Below, one piece after another: positions 41,646-49,795 of a stretch of 49,795 bases of DNA. The position numbers and the translations under genes were made by a program. Every line of letters begins with the position of its first letter. Positions within the stretch are counted from its first letter, which is position 1. This stretch comes from Bacteroidia bacterium (GTDB lineage: Bacteria > Bacteroidota > Bacteroidia > Flavobacteriales_E > Vicingaceae), in contig JAUHYR010000010.1 in the NCBI GenBank assembly GCA_030426475.1, forward strand, positions 1-49,795, written 5' to 3'. A model generated the notes under the pieces. That model was given only the letters and a program-made list of their open reading frames with translations. It made no database searches and was not told the DNA's origin.

Positions 41646-42926
41646 ATCTTCTCTAATCTCCCCCACCTTTTTTCGCAAATAGTTTCTTCTTGTATTTGAC
41701 CAAATAAGAACATTCGCCAACACTTTTTTATAGGGTTCTAATAAGGCAACTGTAAAATATCCCAGTAAAGGCAATATAAATAAAGTAATAAGCCCCACTT
41801 TCCAGCCATATATATTACCAACAAACAAAGCAATAATTGCCGAGTAAATAGGAAAGATAACACTACAAAGACCAATTAATATAGACGGATAAAACTCTTT
41901 TTCCTTAACTATTTTATTAGTAATCATTTTTATAACTTCCCAAACGGGATAAACGATAATGGCACCAAGAAAGAAAATAGGTAAGAAAAGCAAACTAAAT
42001 AAATCGAGTGCGTTAAGCCTTGAATAACTCAACCAACTGAGTCTTAATTTCATCTTTTTCGCAATTCTATATGCCATAATAAGTTTATGTCTAAATTCAT
42101 TATATTTATTTGTATCATGCTCATACCAATGGTTAATTCTTGCAGCAACTTCTTTTTCTATTTTAAAATTAGCATCCTTTTCACTGTACCATGGCCACAC
42201 ATTTTCTTTTTTTCGCATTACATCAAAAGCTAATTCACAAATGGTTTCCGTTTCTTTATGTTTAATAATTACCAAGCAATCTTCCAAAGCTTGCTGCATA
42301 TCTCTGGTAAGTTTTAGTGTAGCAGCCACAGGCTCTTTCTCAAACAATTCAATATATGGCTCTACTGAAACGGGCTCTCCAAAATTCATATACACATCTT
42401 TCCGAAGCTGAAGCGGGTTAGTATAATTAAGCCCCACAGGAACAAAACACATGTTTTTTACATGATGTTTTTGATATGCACCAAAAATCATTCGAGCAGC
42501 ACCCTTTTTTAACCTTCTCAATCGCTTTTCTTGAATACAATCACCTTCCGGAAAAATCAAAATTAATTCCTTATTGCTGAGACAATCGTACATTTTATCA
42601 AATGTAGGCTGGTTCATTTCCTCAACTGTCATTTGTTTACGCTCTTCTGCAGTCATGTCTCTTGGGCGATAAATAGGCGTTTGATTCATCTGTTCAAACA
42701 TCCAACGCTGAGGTTGTTTTCTGAATACATCGCCTCTAGCCAAAAAGTAAAACTTTTCAGGACGAAAAGTAGCCAATAACACAGGATCCAAAAAAGCACT
42801 ACCATGATTTGCAATAAGCATTATTCCTGTATCTTTTGGTAAATTATTGTTGATAGCATATCGCTTTCGGAACCAAAACCGAAAAGTAAATTTTAGAATA
42901 AATTTTAAAGGATGATACAATACCAT
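41631..42926 (-). CDS. PlsC-type lysophospholipid acyltransferase with membrane tail
   Basis: A 431-residue protein. The acyltransferase half has NHGSAFLDP (the His-Asp motif, with five residues between), FLARGDVFRKQPQRWMF, PIYRPRD, and FPEGDCIQEKRLRRLKKGAARMIF. The C-terminal half has at least three membrane helices (about 310-405), unlike the short bacterial PlsC. It probably transfers acyl chains in phospholipid or lipid A-related synthesis. It has its own -7 element about seven bases before the ATG. Confidence 0.85.
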   Translation of the reverse strand: MVLYHPLKFILKFTFRFWFRKRYAINNNLPKDTGIMLIANHGSAFLDPVLLATFRPEKFYFLARGDVFRKQPQRWMFEQMNQTPIYRPRDMTAEERKQMTVEEMNQPTFDKMYDCLSNKELILIFPEGDCIQEKRLRRLKKGAARMIFGAYQKHHVKNMCFVPVGLNYTNPLQLRKDVYMNFGEPVSVEPYIELFEKEPVAATLKLTRDMQQALEDCLVIIKHKETETICELAFDVMRKKENVWPWYSEKDANFKIEKEVAARINHWYEHDTNKYNEFRHKLIMAYRIAKKMKLRLSWLSYSRLNALDLFSLLFLPIFFLGAIIVYPVWEVIKMITNKIVKEKEFYPSILIGLCSVIFPIYSAIIALFVGNIYGWKVGLITLFILPLLGYFTVALLEPYKKVLANVLIWSNTRRNYLRKKVGEIREDLVNI

Positions 42927-42933
42927 TACGCTG

Positions 42934-42941
42934 CAAAAATA
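42934..42941 (-). promoter_or_regulatory. -7 promoter element (TATTTTTG) of the acyltransferase gene
   Basis: A perfect TAnnTTTG on the minus strand, seven bases before the ATG, giving a leader of about three bases. Confidence 0.45.
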
Positions 42942-42993
42942 GTATTAATGATGATTTTACTTAAAATTATTATCATTGTAAAAAGCTCTTTAA

Positions 42994-43761
42994 ATGAAAA
43001 AACTACTTTATCCATTTTTAATATTAGTTGTAACAGCATGTAGCGAACCGAAAGCAGAGAAAGCTACTAATGAAAGCTCTACTGACACTATTATTAAAGC
43101 AGACACTAATAATATATCTGAAATTCAAAGCATTGATGGCTGTGAAATTAGAAATGCAGAGTTTTTAAGTTTATTTGAAAAACTTAATCTAGAAGATTCT
43201 CTTTATATAATTACATCAAACGTCATTTCTAAAGAAACACCTTATGAATTTAAAGGAAAATGGATAGGTTTTCACCTTTTCAAATATTTTGGAAAAGAAG
43301 GACAAGTAAAATATGAAAACTTTCCCGGTGACATGAAAAAAAATATTGAACAAGGTCTGTTTGCATGCAAACAACTACCGTTAGATGAAAACCAAAAACT
43401 ACTCATTTTGAGAACACCATCACAATATGGAGCATACACACTGGAGTTTGCAATATTTAATTGTGATAGCTCTAAAGTTACACAGCAAATGAAAATAGCT
43501 AATAATTCTGGAGAAGGAACTGTACTGTATGTTAATTCACTACTAACAAAAGCAGAGGAAGGCTACCAACTTAAAATGCGACAAGAATATAAAGATTTAA
43601 ACAATACGGATCCGGATTGGGCAAAACGGTTTGTCAGTGACAGCACTATTACTTATACTGTCAACTCTAATGGTTTTAAAAGAATTGAGGAAAAAAAGAC
43701 CGATAAAAAAAGTGATTTTACAAAAACAATTGACACTGAATTCAAAAAGTATAATCGTTAA
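42994..43761 (+). CDS. Lipoprotein of unknown function
   Basis: A 255-residue lipoprotein with lipobox VVTAC (Cys16), a Thr/Ser/Asp-rich linker (about 17-45), and a mature domain beginning CEIRNAEFLSLFEKLNLEDSLYI. It has FKYFGKEGQVKYENFPG, and EFAIFNCDSSKVTQQM. I do not recognise the family. A TATCATTG element at 42971-42978 may be its promoter. The next gene, pheT, has its own -7 box. Confidence 0.75.
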   Translation: MKKLLYPFLILVVTACSEPKAEKATNESSTDTIIKADTNNISEIQSIDGCEIRNAEFLSLFEKLNLEDSLYIITSNVISKETPYEFKGKWIGFHLFKYFGKEGQVKYENFPGDMKKNIEQGLFACKQLPLDENQKLLILRTPSQYGAYTLEFAIFNCDSSKVTQQMKIANNSGEGTVLYVNSLLTKAEEGYQLKMRQEYKDLNNTDPDWAKRFVSDSTITYTVNSNGFKRIEEKKTDKKSDFTKTIDTEFKKYNR

Positions 43762-43824
43762 GAAATCGTGTAAAACTTTGAACATTACAACTAAAAATAG
43801 GTTTCTATATACGTATTGTATTTA

Positions 43825-43832
43825 TAACTTTG
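43825..43832 (+). promoter_or_regulatory. -7 promoter element (TAACTTTG) of pheT
   Basis: A perfect TAnnTTTG 17 bases before the pheT ATG, leader about 12 bases. No TTG at the standard -33 spacing. Confidence 0.5.
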
Positions 43833-43848
43833 CAGCAAACATTTATAG

Positions 43849-46263
43849 ATGACCATATCTTTCTCATGGCTAAAAGAATATATTGACAATCTGGATATTT
43901 CTACTAGTGAAGCAGCAAGTATTTTAACTAACACAGGCTTAGAAGTTGAAGCCATTGAAGAAGTGAGTTCTTTTCAAGGAGGCTTAAAAGGCTTGGTAAT
44001 TGGTGAAGTGCTTACCAAAGAAAAGCATCCTGATGCTGATAGATTAAATCTTACTAGCGTTAATGTTGGCTTAGATAAACCATTAAACATTGTTTGTGGC
44101 GCAACTAACGTAGAGGCAGGTCAAAAAGTGGTGGTAGCTCCAGTAGGAACAACGATATATCCCACAAACGGAGAGCCTTTTGAAATTAAAAAAGCTAAGA
44201 TTAGAGGGCAAGCTTCTGAAGGAATGATTTGTGCTGAAGATGAAATCGGATTAGGTGAAGGACATGACGGAATTATGGTGCTTTCTCCTGATGCAAAAGT
44301 TGGAACATTAGCTTCTGAATATTTTAAAATTGAAAGTGATACTTCATTTGAAATTGGCCTTACTCCTAACAGAACAGATGCTGTAAGTCATCTAGGAGTC
44401 GCTAGAGATTTGGTAGCTGCTTTAAATGTAGCAGGAAAAAACCTTTCTATAAAACTGGAAGAAATTGAGCTTCCTAATACAAATAAAAAACTTCCGATTG
44501 AAGTAGAGGTTGAAAACAGTGAGGACAGCCCTAGATATGCCGGAATAGTAGTTACTAACTTAAAAGTTACAGATTCTCCGGACTGGTTAAAAAACAGATT
44601 AACTTCAATTGGCTTGAGCCCCATCAACAATATAGTTGACATCACTAACTATGTAATGCACAGCATCGGGCAACCTTTGCACGCATTTGATTATGACAAA
44701 ATTAGTGGCCATAAAGTAGTGGTGAAAAGAGCTAATGAAAAAGAAAAATTTATCACATTAGATGGCGTAGAAAGAGAACTTTCATCAGAAGATTTAATGA
44801 TCTGTAATACTGAAAAGCCAATGTGTATGGCCGGAGTATTTGGAGGTAAAGATTCCGGTGTTTCAGCTTCTACAAAAACTGTTTTTATTGAAAGTGCGTT
44901 GTTTAATCCTGTTACCATTAGAAAAACATCTAAGAGACATGGACTTCACACAGATGCTTCTTTCAGATACGAAAGAGGCGTTGATTCAAATATCACCATT
45001 ACAGGACTAAAAATGGCGGCTAAACTAATGATTGATATTGCCGGAGGAGAAGTTGCTTCTGATATTATTGACCATTATCCAAACAAAATTGAAAAAGCCA
45101 ACGTAAAGTTAACATACGAATACTGCAATAGGCTAATTGGTAATGAAATACCAAAAGAAATCATTAAAAAAATATTATCGGAGTTAGAGTTTGAAATTGT
45201 AAAAGAAGAAAACGATGAGCTGGATTTATTGGTTCCAACTTACAGAGTAGATGTAACAAGACCTTGTGATGTAGTAGAAGAAATTATTAGAATTTATGGT
45301 TTTAATAACATTACTCTTCCTGAGCAACCTAGATTTTCTATCTCCTACTCTACGCATCCCGACAAAGAAAAAGTAAAAAACACCATTTCAGATTTATTGG
45401 TAGGAAAAGGGCTTTCTGAAATTATGAATAACTCTTTAACCAATGGAAAATATTACGAAGAAACTAATTCGGTTAACATACTCAACCCTATTAGCAAAGA
45501 ATTAAATGTGCTCAGAAAATCATTATTAGAGGGCGGATTAGAAACTACCAGATACAACATTAATAGAAAAAATAGTGACTTAAAACTGTTTGAATTCGGA
45601 AAAACTTATCACCAATACGAAAACTACCAAGAAACTGAAAGACTTTCTATAATTCTCACAGGGCTGAAACAAGAAGAGTCATGGAAAACACCCGATTCAC
45701 TTTCAGATTTCTATTACTTAAAAAGCTTAATAAATGCTATTCTAATTAAGACAGGCTTGTCTGGTTTAAATGTATCAGAAAAAGAAGTTAAATCAGAAAG
45801 TTTTGAGTATGGTTTGAGTCTTAAAATTGCAAAAAAACAAGTGGTTGATTTCGGAAAATTAAACTCTTCTATTTTAAAGAAATTTGACATTAAACAAGAA
45901 GTGTATTATGCTGATTTTAATTTCAATACCTTGCTTGACTTAATTAAAGACACCAATATAAAATATCAACCCATTTCTAAATTTCCTTCTGTAAGAAGAG
46001 ACCTTTCATTACTACTAAATAATGAGATAAGCTACGAACAATTGTGTGAGTTAGCTGAAAAGCAAGGAAAGCAAATATTAAAGGAAATCAACTTGTTTGA
46101 TTACTATAAAGGAAAGAACATTGACAAGGACAAAAAATCATACGCCATGAGCTTTTTATTTCAAGATGAAACAAAAACGCTTACTGATGAAGAAGTAGAT
46201 GGCGTTATGAAAAATATTATTGATGTGTTTAATAAAGAGACAGGAGCAGAATTAAGAGGATAA
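43849..46263 (+). CDS. pheT: Phenylalanyl-tRNA synthetase beta subunit
   Basis: An 804-residue subunit of the heterotetrameric enzyme that charges tRNA-Phe. Domains in order: EMAP-type tRNA-binding (about 40-155, GLVIGEVLTKEKHPDADRLN and ICGATNV-like NIVCGATNVEAGQ), B3/B4 editing (about 215-375), B5 (about 400-475), catalytic-like core (about 490-690), and the C-terminal FDX-ACB anticodon-binding domain (about 710-804, YQPISKFPSVRRDLSLLL). All domains and length are usual. pheS is not in the window. Confidence 0.96.
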   Translation: MTISFSWLKEYIDNLDISTSEAASILTNTGLEVEAIEEVSSFQGGLKGLVIGEVLTKEKHPDADRLNLTSVNVGLDKPLNIVCGATNVEAGQKVVVAPVGTTIYPTNGEPFEIKKAKIRGQASEGMICAEDEIGLGEGHDGIMVLSPDAKVGTLASEYFKIESDTSFEIGLTPNRTDAVSHLGVARDLVAALNVAGKNLSIKLEEIELPNTNKKLPIEVEVENSEDSPRYAGIVVTNLKVTDSPDWLKNRLTSIGLSPINNIVDITNYVMHSIGQPLHAFDYDKISGHKVVVKRANEKEKFITLDGVERELSSEDLMICNTEKPMCMAGVFGGKDSGVSASTKTVFIESALFNPVTIRKTSKRHGLHTDASFRYERGVDSNITITGLKMAAKLMIDIAGGEVASDIIDHYPNKIEKANVKLTYEYCNRLIGNEIPKEIIKKILSELEFEIVKEENDELDLLVPTYRVDVTRPCDVVEEIIRIYGFNNITLPEQPRFSISYSTHPDKEKVKNTISDLLVGKGLSEIMNNSLTNGKYYEETNSVNILNPISKELNVLRKSLLEGGLETTRYNINRKNSDLKLFEFGKTYHQYENYQETERLSIILTGLKQEESWKTPDSLSDFYYLKSLINAILIKTGLSGLNVSEKEVKSESFEYGLSLKIAKKQVVDFGKLNSSILKKFDIKQEVYYADFNFNTLLDLIKDTNIKYQPISKFPSVRRDLSLLLNNEISYEQLCELAEKQGKQILKEINLFDYYKGKNIDKDKKSYAMSFLFQDETKTLTDEEVDGVMKNIIDVFNKETGAELRG

Positions 46264-46286
46264 CTTAAAACAAAAGAACTAAACTC

Positions 46287-47603
46287 ATGATATCAAGCAT
46301 CATATTTATTATCATACTAGGCGCAGCAGGATTTTTATTCTATAAAAACGTAGCTTTTATCAGAAGGAACATCATGCTCGGCAAAAAAGTAAAACCAAGT
46401 GGAGATTCTTCTGAGAGATGGAAAACAATGATAAAAGTTGCATTGGGTCAATCAAAGATGACCGCCAGGCCAATAGCAGGCTTTCTCCATATTCTTGTTT
46501 ATGCCGGTTTCATTATCATTAACATTGAGGTGCTTGAAATATTAATAGATGGCATTTTTGGAACTCACAGGATTTTATCTTTTATGGGTGGGTTTTATGA
46601 TGTTTTAATTGGAAGCTTTGAAGTGTTGGCATTACTTGTAATTGTTGCTTGTGCGATATTTTTAGTAAGAAGAAATATCCTAAAAATCGGGCGTTTTCAT
46701 AAACCTGAAATGAAAAAATGGCCTACCACAGATGCCAACTTAATTTTAATATTTGAGATTGCTCTGATGATGGCTTTCTTAAAAATGAATGCTGCCGACC
46801 AGGTTCTTCAAGCCAGAGGTGTTGAACATTATATCAATGCCGGCTCCTTCCCTGTTAGTAGTTGGTTTTTAGTTCCGCTATTTGAATCATACTCTGACTC
46901 ATTTTTAATTTTTGTGGAAAAAGCCGCCTGGTGGTTTCATATAGTGGGAATTTTAGCATTTATGAATTATCTACCCTACTCCAAGCACTTTCACATCATA
47001 TTAGCTTTCCCAAACACCTATTATTCGAAACTTGAAAATAAAACGCAAATTAATAACCTTGAGTCTGTTACAAATGAAGTAAAACTGATGATGGACCCCA
47101 CAGCCGACCCTTACGCTACTCCGGCTACCGATGCTCCTGTAGAAAAATTCGGAGCTAAAGATGTTACTGATTTAACTTTTATTCAGTTAATGAATGCATA
47201 CAGTTGCACCGAATGTGGTAGGTGTACATCAGAATGTCCTGCTAACATAACGGGTAAAAAACTTTCTCCAAGGAAAATTATGATGGATACCCGTGACAGG
47301 TTGGAAGAAGTAGGAAAAAATATTGATAAAAAAGGAAAAGATTTTGATGACGGAAAAGCGCTTTTAGGAGATTATATTTTGGAAGAAGAATTGCTGGCTT
47401 GCACTACCTGTAACGCCTGTACAGAAGCTTGCCCTGTGAATATCGACCCTGTATCCATCATTATGGATTTAAGGAGATTTTTAATCATGGAGCAATCAAA
47501 AGCTCCTGCCGAATGGACCACTGCACTTACCAATATTGAAAACAACGGAGCACCATGGCAATTTTCACAATCTGATAGGCTAAACTGGAAAAACGAAGCA
47601 TAA
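46287..47603 (+). CDS. Membrane Fe-S oxidoreductase subunit, HdrC/NarI-like fusion
   Basis: A 438-residue inner-membrane protein. About five helices: 3-22, then FLHILVYAGFIIINIEVLEIL, SFEVLALLVIVACAIFLV, LILIFEIALMMAFL, and WWFHIVGILAFMNYLPYSKHFHI, whose histidines suit b-heme as in NarI-like subunits. A C-terminal domain has two 4Fe-4S motifs, CTECGRCTSECP and CTTCNACTEACP. It probably passes electrons between the quinone pool and the CCG-domain partner encoded two genes downstream. Electron donor or acceptor unknown. It begins 23 bases after pheT. Confidence 0.85.
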   Translation: MISSIIFIIILGAAGFLFYKNVAFIRRNIMLGKKVKPSGDSSERWKTMIKVALGQSKMTARPIAGFLHILVYAGFIIINIEVLEILIDGIFGTHRILSFMGGFYDVLIGSFEVLALLVIVACAIFLVRRNILKIGRFHKPEMKKWPTTDANLILIFEIALMMAFLKMNAADQVLQARGVEHYINAGSFPVSSWFLVPLFESYSDSFLIFVEKAAWWFHIVGILAFMNYLPYSKHFHIILAFPNTYYSKLENKTQINNLESVTNEVKLMMDPTADPYATPATDAPVEKFGAKDVTDLTFIQLMNAYSCTECGRCTSECPANITGKKLSPRKIMMDTRDRLEEVGKNIDKKGKDFDDGKALLGDYILEEELLACTTCNACTEACPVNIDPVSIIMDLRRFLIMEQSKAPAEWTTALTNIENNGAPWQFSQSDRLNWKNEA

Positions 47604-47605
47604 AA

Positions 47606-48019
47606 ATGGAATTAAAAGAACTGAAAATAGACGGGAAAAAAGTAAGTCCATTATTAGATGAATCAATTAAAAACTACTTAATTGATATTGACGGAACAGT
47701 TGGTGAAGACATTCCAAATGAAGAAGCTCACCGCATGATTGATGCAGAAGTTTATCCTGATGCAATAGAAATCCTAAATGGCTGGTATGAACAAGGTCAT
47801 ATCATTACTTTTTTCACATCAAGAACAGAAGAACACAGAGACGTAACTGAAAAATGGCTGAACAAACATGGTTTTAAATATCATGGCTTGTTAATGGGAA
47901 AACCAAGAGGTGGCAATTATCATTGGATTGACAATCATATTGTTAGAGCTACCCGTTTTAAAGGAAAGTTTACCAATTTAATTGAGAAAGAAGAAAACAT
48001 TCAAGTATTTGAATCTTAA
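47606..48019 (+). CDS. Small HAD-superfamily phosphatase-like protein
   Basis: A 137-residue HAD-like protein. Motif I is DIDGTVGED (nucleophile Asp about 28), motif II is FFTSRTEEHRD, and GLLMGKPRGGNYHWIDNHIV carries the Lys and a late Asp. There is no cap domain. Relatives are often labelled phosphoheptose isomerase in databases, but I see nothing of the SIS fold, so phosphatase-like is the better description. It begins two bases after the Fe-S membrane subunit and lies between it and its partner. Confidence 0.78.
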   Translation: MELKELKIDGKKVSPLLDESIKNYLIDIDGTVGEDIPNEEAHRMIDAEVYPDAIEILNGWYEQGHIITFFTSRTEEHRDVTEKWLNKHGFKYHGLLMGKPRGGNYHWIDNHIVRATRFKGKFTNLIEKEENIQVFES

Positions 48020-48028
48020 GAAAATATT

Positions 48029-48808
48029 ATGGCAGTAGAAGTAAAAACAATGGCAGAATTAACCGCAGCAGGTCAAAAACCTGATGTACTGTTTTGGGTG
48101 GGTTGTGCAGGAAGCTTTGATGACAGAGCAAAAAAAATCACACTTGCCTTTGCCAAAATTTTAAATCACCTTAACATTAACTTTGCCGTATTAGGCACGG
48201 AAGAATCATGCACCGGTGACCCTGCCAAACGAGCCGGAAACGAATTTTTGTTTCAAATGCAAGCGATGGGAAATATTCAAGTATTGAATGCTTATGAAGT
48301 TAAAAATATAGTAACCACTTGTCCTCACTGCTTTAACACACTTAAAAACGAATACCCCTCCTTAGGCGGAAATTATGAAGTGCAGCATCATACACAATTC
48401 TTGCAAAAGCTTATCAATGAAGGAAAACTAAAAATTGAAGGCGGAGAATTTAAAGGAAAGAAAATTACGTTTCACGACCCTTGTTACTTAGGTAGAGGAA
48501 ACGGAGAGTACGAAGCACCAAGAAAATTAATTGAAGAATTAGACGCAGAATTGGTAGAAATGAAACGCTGCAAATCCAAAGGATTGTGTTGTGGTGCAGG
48601 TGGCGGACAAATGTTTAAAGAAGCTGAAAAAGGTGACAAAGAAGTAAACATTGAACGTACAGAAGATGCTTTGGAAATAAAACCTGATGTAATAGCCACA
48701 GGTTGCCCGTTTTGCATGACCATGATGACGGATGGCGTTAAACTAAAAGAAAAGGAGCACGAAGTAAAAGTGTTTGACTTAGCTGAACTATTAGCAAAAG
48801 GAATATAA
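48029..48808 (+). CDS. CCG-domain Fe-S protein, HdrB/LutA-like
   Basis: A 259-residue soluble protein with two cysteine-rich CCG-type modules. Module 1: VGCAGSFDDRAKKIT, EESCTGDPAKRAGNE (Ser replaces the first Cys of CCG, as is common in this subgroup), TTCPHCFNTLKNEYP. Module 2: HDPCYLGRGNGEYEAPR, LCCGAGGGQMF, GCPFCMTMM. Such modules bind an iron-sulfur cluster and act on disulfides or pass electrons. The partner is the membrane subunit two genes upstream. Confidence 0.87.
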   Translation: MAVEVKTMAELTAAGQKPDVLFWVGCAGSFDDRAKKITLAFAKILNHLNINFAVLGTEESCTGDPAKRAGNEFLFQMQAMGNIQVLNAYEVKNIVTTCPHCFNTLKNEYPSLGGNYEVQHHTQFLQKLINEGKLKIEGGEFKGKKITFHDPCYLGRGNGEYEAPRKLIEELDAELVEMKRCKSKGLCCGAGGGQMFKEAEKGDKEVNIERTEDALEIKPDVIATGCPFCMTMMTDGVKLKEKEHEVKVFDLAELLAKGI

Positions 48809-48810
48809 CC

Positions 48811-49278
48811 ATGAATTTACCCGATTCAACCAGACTGTGGATTTACCAAAGCAACAGAGTTCTTAATAACTATGAGGTGGATGAAATAAAAAGTGAAGCA
48901 GAGGAGTTTATTTCTACCTGGCAAAGTCATGGAACCGATTTGGTGGCCAATTTTGATTTGCTGCATAATACTTTCCTAATCTTTTTTGTAAATCAAGAAT
49001 ACTGTAATGCTTCAGGTTGTTCTATTGATAAGTCTGTCAACTTTATAAAGAAAATAGAAGAAAAGTACGGTTTAGATTTGTTTGACCGTATGAATCTAGC
49101 TTTTGAGATAAACGGAAAAATAGAATTCATAAAATTCCCGCAACTAGAAAGTAAATTAGCAGAAGGCAAACTTACTGCTGACAGTACTTTTTACGACAAC
49201 TCAATCACCAACTACAAAGAGTTTAAGGACAGATGGAAAACTACTATTAAAAATAGTTGGATTGCAGAAAGAATCTAA
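48811..49278 (+). CDS. Conserved Bacteroidota protein of unknown function
   Basis: A 155-residue cytosolic protein: LPDSTRLWIYQSNRVLNNYEVDEI, EFISTWQSHGTDLVANFDLLHNTFLIFFVNQEYCNASGCSIDKSVNFIKKIEEKYGLDLFDRMNLAF. The CNASGCSID block looks conserved and could bind metal or a thiol. Database copies are, as I recall, sometimes called ABC transporter ATPase, but there is no Walker A or signature motif. It starts two bases after the CCG-domain gene and is the last gene of that operon. Confidence 0.78.
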   Translation: MNLPDSTRLWIYQSNRVLNNYEVDEIKSEAEEFISTWQSHGTDLVANFDLLHNTFLIFFVNQEYCNASGCSIDKSVNFIKKIEEKYGLDLFDRMNLAFEINGKIEFIKFPQLESKLAEGKLTADSTFYDNSITNYKEFKDRWKTTIKNSWIAERI

Positions 49279-49280
49279 CG

Positions 49281-49795
49281 CTAACACTTTTCTCGATTTA
49301 GTTTATATCCATCAACAATAATTTTATAATAATCAATTTTAAAGTTTTCTAGTTTCTTTCTGATAAAATTCATCTTTTCTTCACTCATTTTAAAACCAAA
49401 ATAAATCGATTTTATTGAGTCAACCGAAACATTGTGTAATCCAGGCAAATCATTGATTAAACGCAACTCTTCTTCATAGTTATACTTTTCAAATTTAGTC
49501 GACAACAGTTTTTGAATAATTGAATAACCTCCAGTTTCTTTAACTCTAGCTAAATCATTATAATCAATTGAAGGAATTTGTTTAGAATATATTACTGGAC
49601 AAGTGTATATTTTTTTATTAGGATAAGATTTTGAAATTTCATCTAAATCATATTCAATACAAAAACCAGAATAACTATCAGAATAATGTGTCCACATTTG
49701 CTCATTTTTGTAGTTTTTCGAAAGAGAATATATACCAACATCATCTTTTTTGGATATAACTCCATCTAAACTAGAATAAAGTAATTCAAGTGCTT
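49281..49795 (-). CDS. DUF2971 family protein, 5' end outside the window
   Basis: The frame stays open to the right window edge (32 codons beyond the internal ATG at 49697), so the N-terminus is missing. Visible: VGIYSLSKNYKNEQMWTHYSDSYSGFCIEYD, then YEEELRLI and IKSIYFGFKMSEEKMNFIRKKL, the DUF2971 pattern. The family is found in accessory and defence-type islands as well as elsewhere, so the boundary may mark an accessory region to the right. Function unknown. Confidence 0.82.
   Translation of the reverse strand, partial: ALELLYSSLDGVISKKDDVGIYSLSKNYKNEQMWTHYSDSYSGFCIEYDLDEISKSYPNKKIYTCPVIYSKQIPSIDYNDLARVKETGGYSIIQKLLSTKFEKYNYEEELRLINDLPGLHNVSVDSIKSIYFGFKMSEEKMNFIRKKLENFKIDYYKIIVDGYKLNREKC

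Noticed and set aside
47606-48019. Phosphoheptose isomerase as the product name
   Set aside because: The motifs are HAD type (DIDGTV); there is no SIS domain and the protein is too short.
48811-49278. ABC transporter ATPase as the product name
   Set aside because: No Walker A, Walker B or signature motif is present.

Overview
The window looks like chromosome of a low-GC Bacteroidota, probably Flavobacteriales. The evidence is a secreted protein with SprB-type repeats and a type IX secretion (T9SS) C-terminal signal, a GldM-C-like protein, many short lipoproteins, promoters of the TAnnTTTG type, no Shine-Dalgarno sequences at starts, and families common in this phylum. I see no tRNA, rRNA, CRISPR array, insertion sequence or prophage. 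No gene-free stretch exceeds 300 bases.

Left part (1-8.1 kb): the start of a lipoprotein, a glycine-rich T9SS cargo protein, a minus-strand operon of ECF sigma factor, membrane-anchored putative anti-sigma protein and GldM-C-like exported protein, a YbiT-type ABC-F ATPase, and an M48-like protease coupled to a small heavy-metal-binding lipoprotein. 8.1-12.7 kb: an overlapping operon VF530 protein - DEAD-box helicase - unknown helical protein - copper ATPase CopA. 12.7-16.0 kb: a small secreted protein and an operon dinB - P-loop kinase-like - glutathione peroxidase - PP-loop ATPase, whose three junctions all have the same 8-nt overlap.

Middle (16-30 kb): LysE exporter, DUF2461, TfoX-like and DUF1761 genes; a YdjM-type hydrolase with an acyltransferase-like protein; DUF1801 and DUF72 genes; a uracil-DNA-glycosylase-like gene; a CHASE/HisKA_2 histidine kinase; an operon carbonic anhydrase - bestrophin - nitroreductase; and an operon lipoprotein - PBP4 (dacB) - NAD-binding protein.

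Right part (30-49.8 kb): Uup-type ABC-F with a glycosyltransferase; CvfB; a divergent yceI / marR-pirin locus with a near-perfect palindrome over both promoters; proC, fabD, a Bax-inhibitor-1 protein, a QueD/PTPS-like enzyme, hldD with a double VOC protein; an acyltransferase; pheT; a heterodisulfide-reductase-like iron-sulfur pair with a HAD protein between its halves; and a DUF2971 gene cut by the window end.

Most of the content is housekeeping. The points most worth a second look are the marR/yceI operator, a recurrent promoter placement that predicts leaderless mRNAs, the ECF/GldM-C-like operon, the carbonic anhydrase-bestrophin operon, and a heptamer-based inverted repeat between uup and cvfB.
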